DNA of 64,000 nucleotides from Streptomyces europaeiscabiei (lineage in GTDB: Bacteria; Actinomycetota; Actinomycetes; Streptomycetales; Streptomycetaceae): positions 2,360,001 through 2,424,000 of the forward strand of contig NZ_CP107841.1 in the NCBI RefSeq assembly GCF_036346855.1. Direction: 5' to 3'. Of this stretch, positions 49,647 through 59,479 are shown in pieces. Numbering within the stretch: the first letter of the stretch is position 1; each line of letters opens with the position of its first letter. Made by a program: the position numbers and the translations under genes. The notes below the pieces were generated by a model. That model saw nothing but the letters and a program-made list of their open reading frames with translations, did not search any database and was not told the origin of the DNA.

Positions 49647-51449
49647 GTGCACCCCCACATCGAGGACTACGCGCTCATCGGCGATCACCAGACGGCCGCG
49701 CTGGTGAGCCGCCAGGGTTCCATCGACTGGCTCTGCCTGCCCCGGTTCGACTCGGCCGCCTGCTTCGCCGCGCTGCTCGGCGACGAGGACAACGGCCACT
49801 GGAGAATCGCGCCCGCAGAGGGCGGAACCTGCACACGACGGGCCTACCGGCGCGACTCGCTCGTCCTGGACACCGAGTGGGAGACGGACGAGGGCGCGGT
49901 GCGGGTGACCGACCTGATGCCGCAGCGCGACCGCGCCCCCGACGTCGTACGCATCGTGGAGGGCCTGTCCGGCCGGGTGACCCTGCGCAGCACCCTGCGC
50001 CTGCGCTTCGACTACGGCTCGGTCGTGCCGTGGATGCGCAGGTCGGACGGTCACCGCGTGGCGGTCGCCGGCCCGGACTCGGTGTGGCTGCGCAGCGAAC
50101 CCGGGGTGCGGTCGTGGAGCGAGGACCGGGCCACGTACGCGGAGTTCACGGTGGAGCCGGGTGAGAAGGTCGCGTTCGTGCTGACCTGGCATCCCTCGCA
50201 CGAACCCCGCCCCCGTCTCGTCGACCCGTACCGGTCGCTGCGGTCGAGCCTCCACGACTGGCAGGCCTGGGCGGCACGCTGCCGGTACCACGGCCCGCAC
50301 CGGGACACCGTGGTCCGCTCCCTGATCACCCTCAAGGCCCTCACCTACGCCCCGACCGGCGGCATCGTCGCGGCCGCCACCACCTCCCTGCCCGAGGAGA
50401 TCGGCGGCGTCCGCAACTGGGACTACCGCCACTGCTGGCTGCGCGACTCCACCCTCGCCCTCGGCGCGCTGCTGGCCTGCGGCTACCAGGAGGAGGCCGA
50501 GGCCTGGCGCGACTGGCTGCTCCGCGCGGCCGCGGGCGACCCGGCCGATCTGCAGATCATGTACGGCCTGGCCGGCGAGCGGCGGATCCCCGAGTACGAC
50601 CTGCCCTGGCTGTCCGGTTACGAGGGCTCACGCCCGGTCCGGGTCGGCAACGACGCCGTGCACCAGCTCCAGCTGGACGTGTACGGCGAGGTCATCGACT
50701 CCCTGTTCCTGTCCCGGCGTTCGGGCCTGCCCGACAAGCCGGACATGTGGCGGATGGAGTGCGCGCTGATGGAGTATCTGCGGTCGGCCTGGCGGAAGCC
50801 GGACGAGGGGCTGTGGGAGGTGCGCGGGCCGCGCCGCCACTTCACGCACTCCAAGGTGATGTGCTGGGTGGCCGCCGACCGTGCCGTCCGCACCCTGGAG
50901 GACGACCCGACGCTGACCGGCGGCGACCTCGACGGCTGGCGGGCCCTGCGCGACGAGATCCACCGCGAGGTCTGCGAACGCGGCTACGACGCCGACCGCA
51001 ACACCTTCACCCAGTCGTACGGCTCCCGCGAACTCGACGCCGCGCTGCTGCTCATCCCCCTCATGGGCTTCCTGCCGCCGGACGACCCCCGGGTCATCGG
51101 CACGGTCGACGCGATCCGCGAGGAGCTGAGCCATGAGGGGCTCGTCCGCCGCTACGGCGCGGAACACCTCACGGCCGCGACCGGCTCCGTCGACGGGCTG
51201 CCGGGCGGCGAGGGCACGTTCCTCGTCTGCTCGTTCTGGCTGGCGGACGCCCTGCACCTGACCGGCCGTACGGCCGAGGCGCGCGAGCTGTTCGAACGGC
51301 TGGTGGGGCTGGTCAACGACGTGGGACTGCTGGCGGAGGAGTACGACCCCGTCGCGGGCCGGCAGCTCGGGAACTTCCCGCAGGCGTTCAGCCATGTCGG
51401 TCTCGTGGGCACCGCCCTCGCCCTCTTCGACGGGGAGGAGGCAGGATAG
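49647..51449 (+). CDS. Glycoside hydrolase family 15 protein (glucoamylase/trehalase-like)
   Basis: 600 residues from GTG 49647. An N-terminal trehalase-like beta domain (1-225) starts IEDYALIGDHQTAALVSRQGSIDWLC. An (alpha/alpha)6 barrel follows, with RNWDYRHCWLRDSTLALGAL, NDAVHQLQLDVYGEVIDSLF and, near the C-terminus, LLAEEYDP with QLGNFPQAFSHVGL, the usual catalytic acid/base region. There is no signal peptide, so it acts in the cytosol. Actinobacterial members hydrolyse trehalose or alpha-glucans. SDR gene 51455 follows after 5 nt, so they are co-transcribed. Confidence 0.9.
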   Translation: MHPHIEDYALIGDHQTAALVSRQGSIDWLCLPRFDSAACFAALLGDEDNGHWRIAPAEGGTCTRRAYRRDSLVLDTEWETDEGAVRVTDLMPQRDRAPDVVRIVEGLSGRVTLRSTLRLRFDYGSVVPWMRRSDGHRVAVAGPDSVWLRSEPGVRSWSEDRATYAEFTVEPGEKVAFVLTWHPSHEPRPRLVDPYRSLRSSLHDWQAWAARCRYHGPHRDTVVRSLITLKALTYAPTGGIVAAATTSLPEEIGGVRNWDYRHCWLRDSTLALGALLACGYQEEAEAWRDWLLRAAAGDPADLQIMYGLAGERRIPEYDLPWLSGYEGSRPVRVGNDAVHQLQLDVYGEVIDSLFLSRRSGLPDKPDMWRMECALMEYLRSAWRKPDEGLWEVRGPRRHFTHSKVMCWVAADRAVRTLEDDPTLTGGDLDGWRALRDEIHREVCERGYDADRNTFTQSYGSRELDAALLLIPLMGFLPPDDPRVIGTVDAIREELSHEGLVRRYGAEHLTAATGSVDGLPGGEGTFLVCSFWLADALHLTGRTAEARELFERLVGLVNDVGLLAEEYDPVAGRQLGNFPQAFSHVGLVGTALALFDGEEAG

Positions 51450-51454
51450 GTGTC

Positions 51455-52210
51455 ATGGATCTTGGGCTGAAGGACCGTGTCTACATCGTCACCGGGGCGA
51501 CCCGCGGACTGGGCAACGCCGTCGCGCGGGAACTCGTCGCCGACGGCGCGAAGGTGGTCGTCACGGGCCGCGAGGAGGAGAGCGTGGGTGCGGCCGCGGC
51601 CGCGCTCGGAGTGAACGCGGTGGGGGTCGCCGTGGACAACGCCGACCCCGAGGCCGCCGGGCGGCTCATCGCCACCGCCCGTGAGTACTTCGGGGGCTTC
51701 GACGGCATTCTGGTCAGCGTGGGCGGGCCGGCGCCGGGGTTCGTCGCCGACAACACGGACGAGCAGTGGACCGCCGCGTTCGAGTCGGTGTTCCTGGGGG
51801 CGGTCCGCCTGGCGCGGGCCGCGGCCGAGGAGCTGAGCGAGGGTGGCGTCATCGGGTTCGTGCTGTCGGGGTCCGTGCACGAGCCGATTCCGGGGCTGAC
51901 CATCTCGAACGGGCTGCGGCCGGGGCTGGCCGGGTTCGCCAAGTCGCTGTCCGACGAGCTGGGGCCGCGGGGGATCCGGGTCGTGGGTCTTCTTCCCGCC
52001 CGCATCGACACGGATCGGGTGCGTGAGCTGGACGGGATGTCGGCGGATCCGGAGGCGACCCGGACGGCGCACGAGTCGCGGATTCCGTTGCGGCGGTATG
52101 GGCGGCCGGAGGAGTTCGGGCGGGCCGGGGCGTTCCTGTTGTCCCCTGCCGCGTCCTATCTGACGGGGATCATGCTGCCGGTGGACGGCGGCATGCGGCA
52201 CGGGTTCTGA
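51455..52210 (+). CDS. SDR-family oxidoreductase lacking the canonical YxxxK
   Basis: 251 residues from ATG 51455, 5 nt after the GH15 stop. The Rossmann start is GATRGLGNAVA and the end is VDGGMRHGF. Where classical SDRs have YxxxK, this one reads SNGLRPGLAGFAKSL, so Tyr is Asn-Gly and Lys is replaced. Some SDR subgroups with an SNxLR pattern exist, and this belongs there. Substrate unknown; co-transcription with GH15 suggests carbohydrate metabolism. Confidence 0.82.
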   Translation: MDLGLKDRVYIVTGATRGLGNAVARELVADGAKVVVTGREEESVGAAAAALGVNAVGVAVDNADPEAAGRLIATAREYFGGFDGILVSVGGPAPGFVADNTDEQWTAAFESVFLGAVRLARAAAEELSEGGVIGFVLSGSVHEPIPGLTISNGLRPGLAGFAKSLSDELGPRGIRVVGLLPARIDTDRVRELDGMSADPEATRTAHESRIPLRRYGRPEEFGRAGAFLLSPAASYLTGIMLPVDGGMRHGF

Positions 52211-52385
52211 CGGTCGGGTCGCCGGGGGCGCGTCGTCAGGGGCTGTTCGTCGAGGGCGGGCCGCCAGAGGCAGGTCTTCAGGGCGGGCCGCCGCAGCCAG
52301 GTCCTCAAGACGGGCCGCGCCCATGCGGCGGAGCCGCAGGGCGGGACGGGACGGGCCCGTCGAGGAGCCGGGGCGAGACCGGCTG

Positions 52386-52964
52386 TCAGCTCACCCTCTC
52401 CGCACGGTGTCTGGCTCCTTGCAGCCGGACCTCCGCCGGAAGCGCGGCCAGTCCCGCTGAGTCCCTGGCGTGGGCCAATGCCTCCGTGGTCAGGGTGTGC
52501 AGGGCGTCGCCGGGGTTCACGTGGGGCTGGAGGAGGAGGCTGACCCTGGCCTCGGGAGCGTTGCGGCGGCCGGTCAGTCGGGTGCGGGCCCGATCGACGC
52601 CGTCCGCCTCGGCCGCCTCGGTGGTGAGTACGCCCTCCAGCGCCCGCCCCCGCAGCAGTGCGCCCTCTCCGTCGCCGGTGTCGACGAGTACCTCGTCGAG
52701 GCGGTGGCGGCGTAGGACCGCCGTCAGCCACCACAGCGCGAGCAGGACGAGGAGCGCGAGCACGGCGATGACGGTGGGCCACCACCAGCCGGAGTCGTGC
52801 CAGCGCGTCCGCTCCGCGTCGCTGAGCAGCACGTCCTTCCGGCCGTCGTGCGGCCACCACGAGGGCGGGTCCACGCCGAGTCCGACGGCGAGGACGGCAC
52901 CGCCGACCACGAGCAGGACGAGCCCCACGGTTGCGAGCAGCACCCGGTTGACGATCCTCAGCAC
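52386..52964 (-). CDS. AmaP-like alkaline-shock membrane anchor protein
   Basis: 192 residues from ATG 52964, 6 nt after the preceding gene. Two helices (about 8-28 and 62-82, VIAVLALLVLLALWWLTAVL) flank a periplasmic-type loop; the C-terminal cytosolic part (EGVLTTEAAEADGVDRARTRLTG) is the region that binds Asp23 in Gram-positive AmaP. It is last of the minus-strand Asp23 cluster. Function: tethering Asp23-like proteins to the membrane, inferred. Confidence 0.8.
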   Translation of the reverse strand: MLRIVNRVLLATVGLVLLVVGGAVLAVGLGVDPPSWWPHDGRKDVLLSDAERTRWHDSGWWWPTVIAVLALLVLLALWWLTAVLRRHRLDEVLVDTGDGEGALLRGRALEGVLTTEAAEADGVDRARTRLTGRRNAPEARVSLLLQPHVNPGDALHTLTTEALAHARDSAGLAALPAEVRLQGARHRAERVS

Positions 52965-52970
52965 CGTGCC

Positions 52971-53684
52971 TCACCCCTTCCGGCCGGGCCGGCGGACATG
53001 CACCGACAGGGCGGGCGGCCGGGCTAGGCCCAGTCCCCGGATGCCGTCGGCGAGCGTGACGCCCAGGTCGGCCCGTACCTCGTCGAGTTCCCGGAAGTGG
53101 GACACGGCCCGGACGTCGACCCGCTTCCGTCCCGCCCGGACCCGCACGGAGCGCACGCCGTACACCTCCATGGCCCGGTCGCGCAGGGCCAGCGCGGCGG
53201 CGCCCCGGTGCAGTCCGGCCCGTACGTGGGGATGGACGCGCCGCATGGGCAGGACGTCGCGCAGCCCGGGGGTCACGGCGAGCACGAGCAGCCAGAGGCC
53301 GAGGAGTACGGCGACCGCGGCGCCGACAAGCACCCAGGTGTCGTCGAGGGGCCGCTCGGCGAGCTGCCTGGCCAGCGAACGGCGCCACTCCATGGCGGGC
53401 CGGTCGGCGCGGACGGCGGCGACGTCGTACAGGAAAAGGCCCGCGCCTGCGAGCAGCAGTACCGCGAGGATGCCGGCGGGAGTTCTGCGCGCGGACCAGA
53501 AGCGCTTCTCCCTGCCGTTCTCACCGTCGAGGACGGGCAACGGGTCGTAGGCGGCGGCGGACGCCGACTGGTCCGGCTCACGGTCGGCCGCCCTGCCGTC
53601 GGCCGACGCGCCGACCGTGTCGTCGGCCTTCTCGATGACAGGCAGTCGTCGAGTGCTGCCGTCGGAGCGCTGGGGTCCGCTCAT
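52971..53684 (-). CDS. DUF6286-type membrane protein of the Asp23 cluster
   Basis: 237 residues from ATG 53684, overlapping the previous stop by 4 nt. A polar N-terminus (1-65) is followed by two helices (TPAGILAVLLLAGAGLFLYDV and VLVGAAVAVLLGLWLLVLAV) and a C-terminal domain that resembles an Asp23/AmaP-like beta-alpha module (RSVRVRAGRKRVDVRAVSHFRELDEVRADL). I recall NCBI DUF6286 for this group. The role is unknown, probably membrane attachment in the same complex as AmaP. Confidence 0.7.
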   Translation of the reverse strand: MSGPQRSDGSTRRLPVIEKADDTVGASADGRAADREPDQSASAAAYDPLPVLDGENGREKRFWSARRTPAGILAVLLLAGAGLFLYDVAAVRADRPAMEWRRSLARQLAERPLDDTWVLVGAAVAVLLGLWLLVLAVTPGLRDVLPMRRVHPHVRAGLHRGAAALALRDRAMEVYGVRSVRVRAGRKRVDVRAVSHFRELDEVRADLGVTLADGIRGLGLARPPALSVHVRRPGRKG

Positions 53685-54055
53685 CGCGCCCTCCCCTGTG
53701 CCACGTCGTGTGCGTGCGCCGGGTGCAGCCGTTCCACCTGGACGGCCACCTCCGACACATGCATTCCCGCCAATGTCCCTACCCGCTCGGTGACATGACG
53801 ACGCACCGCAGCGCATTGGCCACCGATGTCCGAGGGGTAGGGGAGCCCGAGACTGACGCTGACGCGCGCGGTCTCGTGACGTACCACGACAGTGGCGTTC
53901 GGGGGCGCGGAGTCCGGCGTCGGCGCCACCAGTGCCTCGCGCGCCGCCTGCGCGGCGATCTTCGCGACCACCCGGTCGGCGATCCGGGTCGCCCCGCGCT
54001 CACCGGACGGAACGGCCTTCCTCTCCGCGGGACGGCCGCTGTCCACGGGGTTCAT
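53681..54055 (-). CDS. Asp23/Gls24-like protein, short divergent form
   Basis: 124 residues from ATG 54055, overlapping the upstream stop by 4 nt. Pattern of Asp23: TRIADRVVAKIAAQAAREAL, then VSVSLGLPYPSDIGGQCAAVRRHVTERVGTLAGMHVSEVAVQVERL. It is shorter and more basic than the intact family member at 54296. It likely lies on the cytosolic face of the membrane with AmaP-type anchors. Confidence 0.8.
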   Translation of the reverse strand: MNPVDSGRPAERKAVPSGERGATRIADRVVAKIAAQAAREALVAPTPDSAPPNATVVVRHETARVSVSLGLPYPSDIGGQCAAVRRHVTERVGTLAGMHVSEVAVQVERLHPAHAHDVAQGRAR

Positions 54056-54237
54056 CGGCGTCGGTCGTCACGCCGGCGGAAGAAGTCGCCCAGCTCCAGG
54101 TCCCCCTCCAGCAACCGGCCGGCGACGAAGCCGACGGCACCCAGCGCGGCCACCAGCAGAAAGGCGCCGAATCCGCCGAAGTACCCGGCGAAGCCGAGCG
54201 CCATCCCGGCGATCATGCCGATCACGGCCAAGCTCAT
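54052..54237 (-). CDS. Small two-span membrane protein of the Asp23 cluster
   Basis: 61 residues from ATG 54237, overlapping the next gene by 4 nt. Two adjacent Gly/Ala-rich helices (AVIGMIAGMALGFAGYFGGF and AFLLVAALGAVGFVAGRLL) and an acidic then basic end, EGDLELGDFFRRRDDRRR. It resembles the small DUF2273-type proteins seen in Asp23 operons of Firmicutes. Confidence 0.75.
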   Translation of the reverse strand: MSLAVIGMIAGMALGFAGYFGGFGAFLLVAALGAVGFVAGRLLEGDLELGDFFRRRDDRRR

Positions 54238-54295
54238 CCTGCGCTCCTAGGGACTCAAGGACTCCTGTCGCGTTCCATCGGGGCCGAGGCTCCGC

Positions 54296-54781
54296 TCACT
54301 GCAGCCGGGAGTCCGGCTCCTCGTCCTCCTCGTCCGGCAGCTTCACATCGCTGACGGCGATGTTGACCTCGACGACCTCCAGACCGGTCATCCGCTCGAC
54401 GGCCGCGATGACGTTCTCGCGCACATCACGGGCCACGTCGCTGATGGACACCCCGTAGTCGACGACGATCTCCAGGTCCAGCGCGGTCTGCACCTCACCG
54501 ACCTCGACCTTCACGCCACGGGTGGCCGCCTTCGACCCGCCGGGCACCCGGTCCCGCATGGCCCCGAAGGTCCGTGACAGCCCACTGCCCATGGCATGCA
54601 CGCCCAGCACTTCCCGCGCGGCGAGCCCGGCGATCTTCTCCACGACGCCGTCGGCGATGCTCGTACGCCCCCGTTCCGCCGGATCTCCGCCGCCGCGCCG
54701 GGCGGTCTTCCGCCCGACCTGCGTCGGCTCCTTGGTGGTGTCGGGCCCTTCCGTCCGGTTCCGCTCCGTCACGTCAGTCAT
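54296..54781 (-). CDS. Asp23/Gls24-family envelope stress protein
   Basis: 161 residues from ATG 54781. The full family core is present: GRTSIADGVVEKIAGLAAREVLGVHAMG, then VKVEVGEVQTALDLEIVVDYGVSISDVARDVRENVIAAVERMTGLEVVEVNIAVSDVKL. In staphylococci Asp23 forms a membrane-associated layer and alters cell-wall stress. It is first gene of a minus-strand cluster (stop to next start gap 58 nt) and is divergent from the P10-like gene at 54869. Confidence 0.92.
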   Translation of the reverse strand: MTDVTERNRTEGPDTTKEPTQVGRKTARRGGGDPAERGRTSIADGVVEKIAGLAAREVLGVHAMGSGLSRTFGAMRDRVPGGSKAATRGVKVEVGEVQTALDLEIVVDYGVSISDVARDVRENVIAAVERMTGLEVVEVNIAVSDVKLPDEEDEEPDSRLQ

Positions 54782-54868
54782 GCCGTACGTCCCTTCCGGT
54801 CATCCCCCTCAAACCCACAGTAAGCGCGGTTGCGGCGCCGCGCGCCGGGGATGCGGCAGGCTGGAGGA

Positions 54869-55666
54869 ATGACGGCGGACGGATGGACGAAGGCGGTGCG
54901 CCGGCAGCTCGGGCTCGGACGCCTGCTCCCCCTGGGCGGCCCGAACGACGGCGCGTGGATCACGGAGAGGGCCGCCGAAACGGTGTTGCGCCGCGGGACC
55001 AACGCATTGCGAGGGCTCAGTCTCGGACCGCTCCGCATCTCCCCGGCCGACTCCGACGACTCCGACGACTCCGACGACTCCGACGACTCCGACGAGCACG
55101 ATGCGGCCGTGCCACCGCCCCCGAGTGCGCTGCCACCCGGCCGGCTCCGCGTCACGGCCGACTTCGCGGCCGTCGCGGGACCGACCGCGGAGCCCTTCCC
55201 GGCGTTGGCGGCCCGCCTGCGTACCGTCCTGTTCGCCACCGCCGCGGAACGCCTCGGCCTGCGGGTGACAGAGGTGGATCTCCGGGTGACACACCTGTGG
55301 GAAGGCGACGAGGAGCCTGCCCGTCCGGCCCCCGAACCCCCGCCCGCCGCCGCGGCGCCGCCTCCTCCCGCCGCGCCCCCGCCCGTCGGCGACGACGAGA
55401 ACCCGCGCGCGGCCGCCGCGGCTCTCTCGGTCCCCGGCGTCATCCACTCGACGCGCCGCACCACCACCCTCGGCGACCACATCGCGACAGGGCCCGCCCT
55501 CCCGCGCCGCCACATCCTCTTGGAACTGGCGGTGACAGCGGAAAGACGAGCCCTGGACGTGGCACGCGAGGTACGAGCGGCGGTGAGCGAGGCCCTGCCG
55601 GACCGTCCGTCGGTGGCGGTACTCATCACGGCGGTGACGGCCGCCGTGCCTCCCCCCGGCCGCTGA
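54869..55666 (+). CDS. Asp23-cluster protein, 'nucleopolyhedrovirus P10-like'
   Basis: 265 residues from ATG 54869 with GGAGGA upstream. An N-terminal helix (DGWTKAVRRQLGLGRLLPLGG) is followed by an acidic run of five DSD units coded by a 9-bp tandem repeat (55049-55093), an Asp23-like beta-alpha segment (GRLRVTADFAAVAGPTAEPF to VTEVDLRVTHLW), a Pro/Ala linker, and a second half (RRHILLELAVTAERRALDVAREVRAAVSEALP). NCBI uses the odd name for similar streptomycete genes. It looks like a degenerate double Asp23 fold that completes the cluster. Confidence 0.7.
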   Translation: MTADGWTKAVRRQLGLGRLLPLGGPNDGAWITERAAETVLRRGTNALRGLSLGPLRISPADSDDSDDSDDSDDSDEHDAAVPPPPSALPPGRLRVTADFAAVAGPTAEPFPALAARLRTVLFATAAERLGLRVTEVDLRVTHLWEGDEEPARPAPEPPPAAAAPPPPAAPPPVGDDENPRAAAAALSVPGVIHSTRRTTTLGDHIATGPALPRRHILLELAVTAERRALDVAREVRAAVSEALPDRPSVAVLITAVTAAVPPPGR

Positions 55667-55690
55667 TTCCTGTGGGCGGTTCCGCCCCGG

Positions 55691-56482
55691 CTACTCCCCC
55701 ACGCCGGCGAGGTCCCGCAGACGCCGGGCCTGCGCCGCCCGCTCCGCCGCCCGCTGTTCGTCGTACGAACGCCCCTGCGCCCCGCGCAGCAACGTCTTCG
55801 TCTCGATCACCGCGTCCCGCGGCGCGGCCACCAGCGCGCCGGCGAGATCCCGCACCGTGTCGTCGAGCTGGTCGCCCGGCACCGCGAGGTTCGCGAGCCC
55901 GATCCGCTGTGCCTCGTCCGCCTGGACGAAGCGCCCGGTGAGGCAGATCTCCAGCGCGCGGGCGTACCCGACGAGGCCCACCAGCGGGTGCGTCCCCGTG
56001 AGGTCGGGCACGAGCCCGAGGCTGGTTTCGAGCATGGCGAACTGCACGTCGTCGGCGACGACGCGCAGATCACAGGCAAGGGCAAGCTGGAAGCCCGCAC
56101 CGACGGCGTGTCCCTGCACGGCGGCGATGGACACGATGTCGTTGCGCCGCCACCAGGTGAACGCCTCCTGGTACTCGGCGATGGTCGAGTCGAGCCCGGC
56201 GTCATCACGGCGCGCGAGATCGATGAACGACGGCTCCCCCTCGATGCCTTCGGGCGTGAACATCTGCCGGTTGAGGCCGGCAGAGAACGATGTGCCCTCG
56301 GCACGCAGCACGACCACACGGACGGAGCCCGGCACCAACCGCCCGGCCTCGGTGAGCGCCCGCCACAGAGCGGGGCTCTGCGCGTTGCGCTTGGCCGGAT
56401 TGGTCAGCGTCACCGTGGCGATCGCGTCGTCGACGGTGAGCCGTACGCCGTCCTGGTCGAGCAGCGGTTCGAGCGAAGCCAT
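55691..56482 (-). CDS. Enoyl-CoA hydratase/isomerase family protein
   Basis: 263 residues from ATG 56482. Crotonase fold with oxyanion loops in FSAGLNRQMF and QGHAVGAGFQLALACDLR, and the second half MLETSLGLVPDLTGTHPLVGLVG. The position of the second catalytic glutamate reads Asp-Leu-Thr (VPDLTG) instead of the common PxxGGT, so activity may be as an isomerase or hydratase with altered chemistry. It stands alone and is convergent with the P10-like gene. Confidence 0.88.
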   Translation of the reverse strand: MASLEPLLDQDGVRLTVDDAIATVTLTNPAKRNAQSPALWRALTEAGRLVPGSVRVVVLRAEGTSFSAGLNRQMFTPEGIEGEPSFIDLARRDDAGLDSTIAEYQEAFTWWRRNDIVSIAAVQGHAVGAGFQLALACDLRVVADDVQFAMLETSLGLVPDLTGTHPLVGLVGYARALEICLTGRFVQADEAQRIGLANLAVPGDQLDDTVRDLAGALVAAPRDAVIETKTLLRGAQGRSYDEQRAAERAAQARRLRDLAGVGE

Positions 56483-56607
56483 GGGGCGCCTCCGATGAGT
56501 GCAGTCAGCAGAGCAATGGAGCGATGCTAAGTGACTGCACAGTAACCACCCGGTCGATCAGCCGACCGACCGGGTGGCCACCATCGAAGCCGATGGGCCG
56601 CCCGGCG

Positions 56608-56829
56608 TCAGGCCGAGGCGGCCTTCTTGCCCCTTGTCGCGCCGCCACGCCCTCGGAGCGTGACGCCCGACTCGCTGAGCATCCGGTGTACGAAACCATA
56701 CGAGCGGCCGGTTTCCTCGGCCAGCGCTCGAATGCTCGCACCGGAGTCGTACTTCTTCTTCAGGTCTGCCGCGAGCTTGTCGCGCGCGGCGCCGGTAACC
56801 CGGCTGCCCTTCTTCAGAGTCTCGGCCAC
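56608..56829 (-). CDS. gbn: Small nucleoid-associated HTH protein (Gbn/SCO1839 family)
   Basis: 73 residues from GTG 56829 with GAGGAGGACCGG just upstream. A basic protein with a helix-turn-helix in SIRALAEETGRSYGFVHRML and a Lys/Arg-rich tail (RGRGGATRGKKAAS). From memory it matches S. coelicolor SCO1839 (Gbn), described as a GATC-binding nucleoid-associated protein affecting development and antibiotic production. The 348 bp upstream carry five GATC sites, so autoregulation is possible. Confidence 0.88.
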   Translation of the reverse strand: MAETLKKGSRVTGAARDKLAADLKKKYDSGASIRALAEETGRSYGFVHRMLSESGVTLRGRGGATRGKKAASA

Positions 56830-57032
56830 CCGGTCCTCCTCATGGGAAGTGCGCTCTGGTCTCCTCATGATCACCCCTCCGGCGCGCGATGGCCACCCAT
56901 TCGGCAAGGTCCGTAGGACAAGGTTTTGACGACAGGAGCGCGTACTCACGAGTGGAACCTGTGATTCCACCCAGAGGCGTCCGCACACCCGAACGGGTTG
57001 TTCAGTGAAGTGCCAGGTCAGAGACGCGCGAC

Positions 57033-57063
57033 GGCCGAGCCCTTCGCGGAGAAGGGCTCGGCC
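57033..57063 (-). terminator. Terminator after the ABC-F gene
   Basis: GGCCGAGCCCTT (57033-57044) pairs perfectly with AAGGGCTCGGCC (57052-57063) around a 7-nt loop. Confidence 0.75.
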
Positions 57064-57098
57064 GGGAAATCGATGTAGGACACACCTCGGTACGAGGA

Positions 57099-57154
57099 GA
57101 TCTCACACAGATGATGGATCACGGATGGGCCGAATGATCCATACGCAGTTGATC
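57099..57154 (-). promoter_or_regulatory. GATC cluster
   Basis: Four GATC words within 56 bp, about 270-325 bp upstream of the gbn start, on the far side of the ABC-F terminator. Known Gbn homologues bind GATC, so this may be a nucleoid-protein docking site. Confidence 0.4.
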
Positions 57155-57177
57155 AACCCATTCGGCCGGTCACTCGC

Positions 57178-58776
<1,599 letters not shown>

Positions 58777-59029
58777 GGACAGACTCCAGGGCGGATTGGG
58801 TGGCGGGTGGGCGGCTGAGGACGTTCCCGCCGTCTAATGCGCGAGGAGAATGGCCATAGGCCGATTCTAACTGGGGGCAGCAAGCGGTTTTCCGCCCGTA
58901 TGACAAGGGATCACGTGGTCTCGGTCACCGGCGCGCCGGGCATCGGTCCGGGCCGCTCGCCCGCCGGGGCGTTGTCGGTGGCGGGTGCAAAACTGAGCAG
59001 CGGGTCGTATTCCGGACGACGGAGAGGTC

Positions 59030-59452
59030 GTGATCGGTATGACGGGCAGGAGCGACGGACGTCCGAGCGTCTATCCGACACTGCTGTACGCGGACGCCAA
59101 GGCCGCCATCAGGCAGCTCACGGAGGCGCTGGGCTTCACCGAGCTCTCGGTGTACGAGGGCGAGGACGGGGTGGTGCAGCACGCCGAGCTGACGCAGGGC
59201 AACGGCGCGGTGATGGTCGGTTCCAAGGGCAGCGGCAGCGTCTTCGACGGCGCGATGAAGGGCGCGGGGCCCGCCGGGGTGTACATCGTCGTGGACGACG
59301 TGGACGCCCACCACCGGCGGGCCGTGGAGCACGGCGTGGAGATCCTGACGCCCCCGACGGACCAGGACTACGGTTCGCGGGACTACATGGCCCGGGACGC
59401 CGAGGGCAATGTGTGGAGCTTCGGCACGTACGCCCCCGAGACGGGCGGCTGA
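59030..59452 (+). CDS. Glyoxalase/VOC-fold protein
   Basis: 140 residues; GTG 59030 is favoured because GGAG lies 5 nt upstream, with ATG 59039 possible. One bleomycin-resistance/PhnB-like fold: SVYPTLLYADAKAAIRQLTEALGF, then AELTQGNGAVMVG, AGVYIVVDDVDAHHRRAVEHG and YGSRDYMARDAEGNVWSFGTY. Substrate unknown; members bind metals and small thiol or amine adducts. Confidence 0.85.
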   Translation: MIGMTGRSDGRPSVYPTLLYADAKAAIRQLTEALGFTELSVYEGEDGVVQHAELTQGNGAVMVGSKGSGSVFDGAMKGAGPAGVYIVVDDVDAHHRRAVEHGVEILTPPTDQDYGSRDYMARDAEGNVWSFGTYAPETGG

Positions 59453-59479
59453 CGCGCGCCCCGGTTCTCCGTGTCCCGG

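Larger units (their letters stand above)
56830..57177. other. Regulatory/intergenic region between ABC-F and gbn
   Basis: 348 bp with the ABC-F terminator (57033-57063) and five GATC sites (56869, 57099, 57117, 57136, 57151). ATGGATCA (57114-57121) and TGATCCAT (57135-57142) form an 8-bp inverted repeat. No other gene is seen. Confidence 0.6.
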
